From Prochilodus magdalenae (lineage: Eukaryota > Chordata > Actinopteri > Characiformes > Prochilodontidae): a DNA stretch of 64,000 bases. The notes below the pieces were generated by a model. The model was not told where the DNA came from. It made no database searches and was given only the letters and a program-made list of their open reading frames with translations. Made by a program: the position numbers and the translations under genes. How positions within the stretch are numbered: position 1 is the stretch's first letter; the number at the start of each line of letters is the position of its first letter. Location of the stretch: contig JAMWET010002907.1 in assembly GCA_024036415.1 (NCBI GenBank), positions 316,001 to 380,000 on the forward strand. The letters are read 5' to 3'. Below, in pieces: positions 1 to 33,322 of the stretch.

Positions 1-99
1 TTTTCCCAACCTCGATTAAGTGTACACAAGTTAAACCTTGTGTAAACTGTACATGAAGGGCTACAGAAAAAAGAAGAGAATGAGTGTCTGCATCTCTCA

Positions 100-22931
<22,832 letters not shown>

Positions 22932-24269
22932 CTAAAACAATGAGAGAAATTGTGTCTATTATATGCACATACACACATATATACACACACACAGTAAAGC
23001 TTGAGGTTCTCAACTTATCCCACAAAACTTGCCGACCTCTGTCTGTTACTTCGCTTCTAAAAACTGTGGACAGTCAAACTCAGTGTAGACTTAGAAATAT
23101 TTAAAAATAATGTATTAAAGTAATGTATCTTTAACTTGCTGTTTAATTACCACTCTACACGTTATTGGTCCTCATATTTAAATCAATATAAACTGGATCT
23201 GGATCATTGGCTTGTCAAGCCCACCTGATAACACTCCTACAAAGCATAGCGGCACACCAGAAAACCACAATCAGCTTTTATAAATACACTGTTAAGGAAT
23301 CTGGTTAAAAAATTATGATCTTTGGACATATTATGAATTGTCCGAATTCAAACAAGGAAGCTGTGAAAGTGCCCCAGGAAACCTCTCCATCAGTGGCTAT
23401 CCACCCGCCATGCTGTGTTAAAACTGAAGATGCTTAATTAGCCTGCTACTTTGTTGTTCTTACTTGTACATCTATACATTAACATATTCATATTTGTAAA
23501 TGTAACACAAACTGCACTAACACGGTTTATAAACCATGTTTCCGACCCACTACAAACTCCTGTCTCCACCTAGGTACAGGCACTTGGACAACCAGAGGGT
23601 CTTTCATGGTCCACTAGCGGTCTACAACCCCTGGTCTATAGCACAGACGAAAAGACTAGCATGTCGTTCCTGCAATAGCACAGCCTTTCATCTCAAATTC
23701 TATGTTTTAATTAATATTAATTATTGGCTCTAAATTACAATGAAATGTTCCAGGACAGTTAGTGTTTTTTTGTGAGCTGTAGATAATATAAAATGATACA
23801 GAGAATGTTACAGGGCCAATAAGCGGCAAAAACAGTCCCCTTTAGTTCTAGCTTCAGATGCCTCAAAAACCAACTGCACATCTGCCACTTCGGTCCACAG
23901 CAGATTAGCCCCTATGGTAAAGTTGTAAGCAGTATTTAGCTTTTTGAATAAGCCATATTACAGGGCAGGGCAGCCAATCAGAACAGCCACCATCATCACC
24001 ATCATCAGGGATACAGAGAGTTAACAAAGGTCATGCAACAACAATTAACATGACCCTCCCCATTTAAGGTGAAATGGCAAACCCAAAACAGAAGCTAACT
24101 ACAGCTTTGTCTCATACCCAACTATAACATCAACCTAGATTAGAAACTTGTCCTATCAAAAGTACAAGCAGCTGTCAAGTAAAGTCCTTAATAAAGCAGT
24201 CAGCGTGCAATCAAAGCCAAAAAGCTCAGACAGAAAAAGGACAGATATATTTAATAAATAAATAAAGTA

Positions 24270-24301
<32 letters not shown>

Positions 24302-24974
24302 GGGAGAGAGAGAGAAAGAGTGGTGGAGCAACAGCAGGACTATTGTAACACGACATGTGCAGCTATTTGTACAACTATTCTTCTGACGATTAGTGTATAA
24401 TACTGCATAGATTAGGCCATGTTATCTTCATACACTCACTATGAAATAAAAAGATGACACTTAGCCTAACAAAAGCCCCCTCATCCCAGAAAAGACAGAC
24501 ACATCAATAGAAAAATAAACCCAGAGCTGTGACAGCCGCTCCACTGCTCTACAAAACCCTCTGAGTAGAATCCAGTTCAACACTCGCACGCGATGCTGTC
24601 CACATCTCTGGGCCATAAATGGCAGCCACTGAGGCTGGGATGAGTGGTTTGCTTAATGCTCCTTAATGCACATCCGCATGAGATGGTCAATTCACGTTTC
24701 ATATCGATTTCTAAACAATGGGAGGTCATGCCATGTGATCTCACCATCATGGACATTACTCTGGAAATAATCTGCAAAATCTTGACAAACTGACCAACTA
24801 CAAGTCCAGGCAAACACATGGTCATATCCATAGAAGGACATCATTCAGGACCTACACAGACAACTTCATTCATGACTGAGACATTACCTTCTTATAAATA
24901 CCAACACTATTGGGTTCAGAGTTAGCTTATAACAATACACTCAGCCCATTATTCAATTCATACACACACACACC

Positions 24975-25380
24975 CGACATGATCACTTGTAAACAACAAC
25001 GTGGACAGCGGTCACAAAAGATCTGATTTGGTAAACAAATACAATTTGCATGCAGTCTGAACACAGCCATCGAGTTCTATACTCAGCTCTCTGCATAATG
25101 AAGAAATCACCCTCATCATCACAGTCATCAAAAAGGTCCTATAACCAATAAGACCAATGCATATTAATGTACAAACAATGTGACCCAAGGTATGTCAGTA
25201 TATGAAGGATACAGCCAATGCATGTTGACATACACAGCATCACCAGTGCATGTCAACACCTGAGTCAATTCATGCCGGTGAAGGCACATACACTGTTCAT
25301 ATTCACTGGAGATTAAAAATACGAATTATGCATGTCAATGAAGACCATATGTCAACAAAATACTCTATATACTATATAAT
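24975..25380. repeat. About 400-bp dispersed repeat, copy 1 (ckap5 intron 1)
   Basis: Shares a long colinear run with 26,620-27,020: GTAAACAACAAC, GCAGTCTGAACACAGC, TACACTCAGCTCT-like, CATCATC, GGTCCTATAACCAATAAGAC, ATGTCAGTAT, CACATACACTG and GAAGACCATATGTCAACAA. It lacks the left half present in the second copy, so it looks like a truncated copy of a non-autonomous element. Confidence 0.75.
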
Positions 25381-26309
25381 ATATAATACTATAACTATAA
25401 ATTCTGCTTCTGCTCAATTATCTGGCCCCTGAAGCTGGGAGGAGTACTGGAGTGAGGTGTTGATTAATGCTGATCATTTAGAAACCTTTGTGTTTAACCA
25501 GCGCAGTTGCATTCAATGGCATAATCAATCACATGTCCATTCTCCACAAAGCACACATCACAATCTCACGATGCATTGTTACACCCCTAGATAACAGTCA
25601 TATACTCCATTATAGAGTATTTAACAATAACAGAAGAACTATATTAAAACTTCACCGCTGGAGTAAAACATCCAGTTGTACAACATCTGGATTTTGTGAA
25701 TCATCCCAATTGTTGGCTCAGTGATGCTGTTAAAAACAAATATTATGAACTGAAAGAAAATGCATCCCTACTCTGTGCTATTAAAGTAAAGTTGCTCAAA
25801 TCAGATCTTATTTAAAGACTACCCCACACTGTTATTAGCAAGTGATCAGAAGGGATTTGTGTGTCCACAGCAATAAAGGAAAATATTCAATTGTGATTTC
25901 TTGCCATTTCAATTGGAACTAAAATTACTTTCTATAAATTAAGCCTCAGGTCTGCTATTCTATATAACACTATATGTATATAACACACATTTTCTGTCTT
26001 AAGGCTCGACCCCTAAACTAAATGTGCCCGACGTTATACTGTGTCGTGATGTGGAAGTTTTGCTGCTCCAGATTGCTCGAACTCATCTACAGGCAATTAC
26101 GAAGCTCTCTGTAATTATGTTTAATTTACCCTATTAAAACGCAGTACAACACTGTTAAACATGTAGGCTATGATTTTTTTAAAAAGCAGCTCTTGTGGCT
26201 TGAAAACTGCACTCTCTGAAATTATAATTTTAATATAAAAACAATCTTTTAACCCCAGTCCAGTCATTACCATCCTATCTGCATGGGTTACTGTCATAAT
26301 GGCATATGG

Positions 26310-27030
26310 GGGCTGGAACTATGTAGCAAAACCTGGTTCAGGCCGCTTTGGCCAGCCCAAATCTGATATTTCAGATTATATCCAGATTGATTTGAATAAT
26401 CTGGACAGCCAAACAAAAAATTTTTTCCCCCAAATCACACTTTTGGAGGTGGTCTGAATGCGATACCAATGGGATTTTTGCGGCCGTCTCAGTGTGGACA
26501 CTTGGATCAGATTTCAAGAGTCTTTTGTGTCAACCACAATGCGGCAAACAACAACAATGTCAAATCCAGAGTGTGGGGATTTCTAGGATTGGCCGTGTAG
26601 TTACTGATATCCATGTTATCACCAAATCACAACCTGATCACATGTAAACAACAACAACAAAAAATCAGATTTGGGAAATTAATCCGATTTGCCTGCAGTC
26701 TGAACACAGCAACCGACTTCTACACTCAGCTCTTAGTATGATAAAGAATACATCACTATCATCATCAACGTCATCAAACAGGTCCTATAACCAATAAGAC
26801 CAATGCATGCCAATGCACAAACAACATGACACGTGTTATGTCAGTATGTGAAGAACACAGCCAATGCATACTGTCATATAAGCAGCGCGTGTCAATACAT
26901 GGGCCAATTCATGCTTGGACATAAACAATATGGCACATACACTGCTCATATTCTTTGGAGACTAAATTTGTGAACCATGCATGCAAATGAAGACCATATG
27001 TCAACAATATACTCCATGTATGTAGCCCAG
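26310..27030. repeat. Dispersed repeat, longer copy 2 (ckap5 intron 1)
   Basis: The right half matches 24,975-25,380 in the same orientation. The left half (26,310-26,620) adds a segment with GGCCGTCTCAGTGTGGACAC and AATCTGAT/ATCAGATT motifs resembling subterminal repeats of fish hAT-type elements. Termini and target duplications were not resolved by eye, so the class is a guess. Confidence 0.55.
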
Positions 27031-27250
27031 CAGGCTACAACCTTAAAAACAGAAACAGTTCAACCTAAACGGGAGGCTGCGGGTCAACTATCATTCATAT
27101 AGCTGGCGTCAGCTAACTGATATTAGCACCATGCTAAACGTAATACATCTGCAGATGCGTTCACATATACTTTAGGGATTAAGAGGAGCTAACTGGCTAA
27201 CTATGCCTCCCTTCTACTTGGTTGACGTTGGCTTCTTTAATGAATACACC

Positions 27251-27331
27251 GTTCCACCTTAAATGGTGCAGTAGTTACACTCTGGCACCTGAAGCGTCAG
27301 AATGTAACTACTGCACCATTTAAGGTGGAAC
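27251..27331. repeat. Long near-perfect hairpin (29-bp perfect stem)
   Basis: GTTCCACCTTAAATGGTGCA... at 27,251 is matched by its exact reverse complement ending at 27,331. The stem is 29 bp perfect and extends about 5 bp with one mismatch around a short loop. It lies about 570 bp from the ckap5 promoter, within the 5' untranslated intron. The CATTTAAGGTGGAAC arm also appears at 24,060 and 61,190-61,260, so it is part of a dispersed element. Confidence 0.9.
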
Positions 27332-27898
27332 GGCGAATTCGAAATAGAAGCTAACTTCGCCTTACAGCTAACCGTAACGTCAACCCACATTAGAAACTCA
27401 ACTAGCCGTTCAAACGACTCACGTAATCCTTCTCTAAAAAGCCCAAAATAATATAAACAAACTATTATTCTTAAATACCTGTTTGTTTACCTGCTAACAC
27501 GAGCCAGCGTGTTAGCTAAATGCGCAGTGTACGAACAGGCTAGCTTAGCTTAGCCTAGCTTCCATCTAGTTAGCAACGGCAGCTAGCTGAGACAAAACAG
27601 CCGTTTCAGGTGTAACTCCAAACAGTTCGTCAGAAAGAAAAAGGGCTGGGAATCAAACGTTTATCCCGACAGCTCGTATAATAGTCGGTGTCTGACGTGG
27701 AGACCCAACAAACGCCTCACACACCATTGTTATAATCGCAACACACACGACGGCCGTTGAAACACACATACACACGCCCAACGAAACAACTCGCGCACAT
27801 AACGCCGCCCCGCGAGGCTGCTCGTGCTCATTCCCCTGGACGGTACCGCTATTCGGCTTTATTTCAGACTGAAGGAAGATGACGGTTCTCGGGTTTAC

Positions 27899-28060
27899 CT
27901 GCAGTAGGCTGGGGAAGGCAGGGCGCTGTGGTGGAGCTGCCGGAGCCGCTGTGCTCATTCTCCTCTCCGGCCTTTTGAAACGCCTCCAAGGGCGGAGAGT
28001 GGGAGGGAGGAGCAGCGGAGAGCGCGCAGGCGCCGGAGGGAGTGGGCCTGAGACACAGCA
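27899..28060 (-). promoter_or_regulatory. ckap5: Probable ckap5 promoter/CpG-rich non-coding first exon
   Basis: This is the most GC- and CpG-rich stretch upstream of the ckap5 start. Read on the minus strand it has a clean donor (CTACTGCAG then GTAAAC) with its exon edge at base 27,899, so it is the likely untranslated exon 1 splicing to 22,931 across a 4.97-kb intron. GGGCGG boxes and a TTTGAA motif (27,974-27,979) are present. The transcription start itself cannot be placed from sequence. Confidence 0.55.
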
Positions 28061-28117
28061 CTGACCCCGGGGCTCTCAGTTACACGGTTTAGTTAGTTGT
28101 TTACACATCAGATATGA

Positions 28118-28128
28118 TATATCTATCG

Positions 28129-28200
<72 letters not shown>

Positions 28201-28201
28201 G
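28118..28201. repeat. (CTAT)n microsatellite upstream of ckap5
   Basis: About 20 uninterrupted CTAT/ATCT units lie between the divergent ckap5 and cstpp1 promoters. Confidence 0.97.
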
Positions 28202-28224
28202 TCAGTGTCTGAAGTCCATCTGTT

Positions 28225-28640
28225 TCTCTATATACTGTGTTACTCTGTTCTTCAATGGTCAGGACACCCACAGGACCACCACAGAGCAGGTATTACGTGG
28301 GTGGTGGGTCATTCTCAGCACTGCAGTGACACTGACGTGGTGCTGGCGTGAGTGGATCAGACACAGCAGTGCTGCTGAAGTGTTTAGACACTGTGTCCAC
28401 TCACTGTCCACTCTATTAGACACTCCTACCTTGCTGGTCCACCTTGTAGATGGACAGTCAGAGATAATAGCTCATCTGCTGCTGCACAGTGCAGTGTTGG
28501 TCATCCTCTAGTCCTTCATCAGTGGTCACAGGACACTGCCCACAGGACACTGTTAGCTGGATACTTTTGGTTGGTGGATGATTCTCAGCCCAGCAGTGAC
28601 ACTGCGGTGTCTAGCAGCACCACACACACTAACACACCAC
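28225..28640. repeat. Dispersed fish repeat with CACTGCAGTGACACTGAC motif
   Basis: The stretch includes TCATTCTCAGCACTGCAGTG, GAGTGGATCAGACACAGCAG, CCACTCTATTAGACACTCCT and GTCACAGGACACTGCCCAC, with a second TGATTCTCAGCCCAGCAGTG copy near its right end. I recognise it as a high-copy element of characin and catfish genomes, from memory only. No protein-coding frame is supported. Confidence 0.55.
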
Positions 28641-28655
28641 CAACACATCTATCTA

Positions 28656-28872
28656 TCTACTCCTTTACTACTATTTTACTACTCTTTTACCATTACTGTA
28701 ATACTCCTTTGCTACTCCTTTAATACTCCTTTGCTACTCCTTTATTACTCCTTTAATACTCCTTTAATACTCCTTTATTACTCCTTTAATACTCCTTTGC
28801 TACTCCTTTATTACTCCTTTAATACTCCTTTGCTACTCCTTTATTACTCTTTTTATACTCCTTTACTACTAC
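28656..28872. repeat. 11-bp minisatellite TACTCCTTTNN
   Basis: About 15 to 18 units of TACTCCTTTAA/GC/AT repeat head to tail, more degenerate at both ends. The open frame across it is a product of the repeat. Confidence 0.9.
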
Positions 28873-29216
28873 TTTCAGTATGGGGATTTTCAGTGCCCGA
28901 GGCTGACCACCAGAGGTCACTGACGTTCACACTTGACCCCACCTCTGCAGTCTCCACCCGTATTCCGACAAGCCCCGCCTTCCTGCGCTGCACTAGTTTA
29001 CACACGTATGTAGAATGAGCCCTTTAAAAGAAGGGTTTAAACATTTGATGAAATTACGTATACATAGTCCAATAAAGCTTAAATATTAATGAGTAGAGAT
29101 GGGCACTAACTGGCTACACCTGCTGGATCATGTGTACCTCAGTTTATAGTGATGGATTTGTGATCTGCCGAGTAAATGTAATAGTTTAATGGTCAATAAC
29201 ATTTTCTGAGCTGATA

Positions 29217-29218
29217 CC

Positions 29219-29277
<59 letters not shown>

Positions 29278-29279
29278 GT
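29217..29279. repeat. (TATC)n microsatellite upstream of cstpp1
   Basis: About 15 perfect CTAT units, about 900 bp left of the cstpp1 start. Confidence 0.97.
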
Positions 29280-29354
29280 CTTTTTTGTTGTCAAAAACCA
29301 ACAGTACTTCTTTGTGATTAGTCACATTTCTGAACATTTTAGAGCTTTGCATTT

Positions 29355-29892
29355 TATATCAGTGAGCAGTGGTGTCCTTTATGAGTCATCCTGTTAGTGC
29401 AGCACCTTTGGCAGACGGCTGCACCATGCAGGACTACATGCACACAGACCGTTACCACGACTGTCCTTAACACCACCTCAACGTCACCAAAGACTGCAGT
29501 GGTGTCGTGCTAGACTGTCATGGAGTGACTCAGAATGGCAGCGGGTCATCTACAGTGACGAGTCCCGCTTTAGTCTTGGTGGAGACGCCCAACGAATCTG
29601 TGTGTGGAGGCACCGTGGTCAGCACCAAGACGAACGGTTTGTTGTCACACGTCCAGAAGGCCCGGTGGCACTCCACCTCCACCCCTACCGCACCATCTGC
29701 AGGAACTGTGTGAGGATATTCAAGCTGCATGGGATGTATTAGCACAGGACGCCATTAGGAACCTTTACAACTCCATGCGGACACGTCTGGCATGTCGGGT
29801 TAGCAAACATGGTGGCTCGACACCACACTGAGACAGACTTCTGTATGTGTATCTTCATAAATATTGATCATATTAGTCTAAATGTATACATA
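29355..29892 (+). mobile_element. Tc1/mariner-like element, copy 1 (truncated, catalytic core deleted)
   Basis: In one frame the DNA reads [20 protein letters not shown] (first catalytic Asp block of Tc1-type transposases) followed shortly by HHLQELCEDIQAAWDVLAQD and AIRNLYNSMRTRLACRVSKH, the transposase C-terminus. The roughly 150 residues expected between, with the second Asp and the Glu, are missing. Both terminal inverted repeats are absent. It sits in the ckap5-cstpp1 spacer. Confidence 0.82.
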
Positions 29893-30059
29893 ATTATAAA
29901 ATATATAAATCCAGCCATAACAACTGAATTCGTTTCTATGGTGACAGAATCTGGATTCACTAAGAAGCTCCACAGCAGTTACTCAGTTGTCTGATGCTGC
30001 ATGTACTTCAGGCTGCTCCTGATGCTTCTCTATCCATCCCGGATGAAACGTCACGAGTG

Positions 30060-30175
30060 TGTAACCTGTCCACGTGCGAGCTCTCAGCCAATCCCAGCGC
30101 GGGAGGGGCGGAGCTTGCCTGAAAACGGGTGGGAAATGAACAGCAGAGTCTGGCTGTAACCTGGAGACGACGAAC
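30060..30175 (+). promoter_or_regulatory. cstpp1: cstpp1 proximal promoter: E-box, CCAAT and GC box
   Basis: Within 110 bases upstream of the ATG lie a CACGTG E-box (30,071-30,076), a CCAAT box (30,088-30,092) and a GGGGCGG GC box (about 30,104-30,111), in the order and spacing usual for a TATA-less housekeeping promoter. The local GC content stands out from the AT-rich repeat DNA to the left. The start site is not determinable by eye. Confidence 0.5.
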
Positions 30176-32546
30176 ATGAACACAGACCGGTTTACTCTCC
30201 CAACAGACGACTATTTAGGTACGTTATGACGTCTTTCCTAATCCACTCACCATTTTAACCTGCGGGTGTGACGTTTATGAGCGCTGACCCACGTGCGCAT
30301 GTCGTGCGTTGCAGCCGAGACCGATGCTCTCTTCTACCTGAGTGATGCGGTCACGCAGCTGCTGGAGCACCGAGAGGAGTACATCCAGTTCGGCATCGTC
30401 CGCTATTTCGCAGAATAGTGAGTGACTTACTAACAAAGACTCGGTATTTCTCACTGTAACTCCAGTTTAATGTCATTATGCCTTTATATCATCACTGTTA
30501 TCATTATAATACCGTCATACAAGCACTGTGCACCTGTATTAGCAGGTGTGCTTATGTGACTGACTAACCAATTAGCAAAACTCATCACAGTAAAGCACAA
30601 CCAGACATGCAGAACTGGCCTTGTAGACCGATATAAGAGCTTCAGTGCAGGTTATTCAAAGTGCAGCCCTGCTTCTATGAAGCTGGTACGGTGTGCAAAA
30701 TGCAAATGCACTCATCATCACAAAACTAGCTGCACATATAGTTGCAGGAATCAACCGACAGGAAGCCTGGTGGGTAGGGTTGACATCGTGAGACATGCCC
30801 GTGATACAGATTTGAGCCTTATCACTGTACCTGACTGACCTATTCAGTGAGGCCCTCCATGGGTAATCCCGTTAGTGCCAGTACCATTGGCAGACAGCTG
30901 CACCATGCAGGACTATATCGTCGCTGTCCAAAGAAAAACATGTATCTCCATTTTTGTTGATTTTTACTTTTATGCCTTGTTTGATCACATGAGCTGCTGT
31001 TTACACTGTGTGAAAATTTCCTGAAGAATGGACCAACAGAAATGGCCTAAAACTGCTTGGAAAGACGTCTGGTTCCATTGACTTCCATTCAAATTAATGA
31101 GGTTTTTGGCCTCTCCTGTAAAGTTGCCATTTTGGAGATACCTGTTTTTCTTTGGACAGCGACGATATGCACACAGGCCGTTACGATGACTGTCCTTAAC
31201 ACCACATCACCGTCACCAAAGACTGTAATGGTGTCGTGTCAGACTGTCATGGAGTGACTCAGAATAGCAGCGGGTCATCTTCAGTGACGAGTCCCGCTTT
31301 AGTCTTGGTGGAGACACCCAACGAATCCGTGTGTGGAGGCACCGTGGTCAGCACCAAGATGAACGGTTGTCCAGAAGACCTGGTGTCACTCCATCTTCAC
31401 CCCTACCGCACCATCTGCAGGAACTGTGTAAGGATGTTCAAGCTGCATGGGATGGACTATCACAGGACACCATTAGGAACCTCTACAGTGCCGAGACGTC
31501 TGGCATATTGGGTTAACAAACATGGCGGGCAGACGCCATACTGAGAGACAGGCTTCTGTATGCGTAGCTCAATAAATATTGATCATATCAGGCTAAATTG
31601 ATCAGTTATTGATCCTGGTAACCTTTATCTTCCTTCCCAACAGCACTGCTAGGTAAGCTCTTCAAGTTAACCCAGTATGTGGACCTAGTTCCCTTCCACC
31701 TCTGACTCTAAGGGCACTTCTAATTGTCATGTTGTGTAGCTTTACCAGCGTGAAGAATGGAAATCACGTCCTCTTCAGAGAGTTCAGCTACATCAAAGCT
31801 ACGCCGCACAACAGAGCCTCCTTCATCCACATCTTCTGGAAATGCTTCAGACAGATCGGGAAAAACGGAGGTAACTGGCTCCTCATTGGGGTTCATACTC
31901 GTTTGTCCTCCTACAGGCCTACATGTGCTCTCCTCCTCTGTGCAGACCTGCTGACAGTGCTGGAATACAGTTCGCTTCTCCAGCTCCTGTGCCCGGACTT
32001 TCCTGCAGACATGGTGCAGAACACAGCCAGGTAACAACATGCACTGGGAGCTGCACGTCTGTTCTCCACTATGTCTTCATTTTTCCCTTTGGGAAGCACA
32101 TTGCAGACGCTCATGTTACTAAGCCGGTGTTCTGTCTCCATTAGGATTGTTCTGATGGACGATGCGCTGGACTGCCTAATGTCCCTCTCAGATTTCATCT
32201 ACTCGTTCCAAATCCAGTTCTACTATGAAGGTAAAGCTGTTACAGTATGATGAAGCAGTTCTGTGTTATGTCTAGCTCTGTGTGTAAAGCTGATTATGCG
32301 TGTGCTCCTTCAGCCTAAAGGACATGGAGCTGAATTACACTACTGTAGCATCTGCTAGTGTAGCACACGAACTAGAACTGCCAACCATGAGCCTTCATGC
32401 ATGCCTATTCACATGCCATGGCTGCCTATCTATCTATCTATCTATATATATATATATATCTGTCTGTCTATCTATCTATATGTCTGTCTATCTGTATGGC
32501 TGTCTGTCTGTCTATCTATCTATCTGTCTGTCTGTCTGTCTGTCTT

Positions 32547-32597
<51 letters not shown>

Positions 32598-32610
32598 GTC
32601 TGTCTGTCTT

Positions 32611-32653
<43 letters not shown>

Positions 32654-32670
32654 GTATGGCTGTCTGTCTA

Positions 32671-32711
<41 letters not shown>

Positions 32712-32758
32712 GTATCCGTCTATCTGTCTGTCTGTCTATGTATCCGTCTATCTGTCTG

Positions 32759-32841
<83 letters not shown>

Positions 32842-33046
32842 GTATGGCTGTCTGTCTATATATCTATCTGTCTGTCTATCTATCTATCTATATATCTGTC
32901 TCTCTGTCTATCTGTATGGCTGTCTGTCTGTCTATATATCTATCTGTCTGACTGTCTGTCTGTCTGTCTATCTGTATGGCTGTCTGTCTATCTGTCTGTC
33001 TGTCTGTCTGTCTATGTATCCGTCTATCTATCTATCTATCTATCTA

Positions 33047-33087
<41 letters not shown>

Positions 33088-33114
33088 GTCTGTCTATCTA
33101 TCTCTATGTCTGTC

Positions 33115-33187
<73 letters not shown>

Positions 33188-33232
33188 TTAATCTATCTAC
33201 TGTCTGTCTATCTGTCTGTCTGTTTGTCTATG

Positions 33233-33322
<90 letters not shown>

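Noticed and set aside
28578..29018. A 146-codon plus-strand open frame.
   Set aside because: It is generated by the 11-bp TACTCCTTTNN minisatellite between ckap5 and cstpp1.
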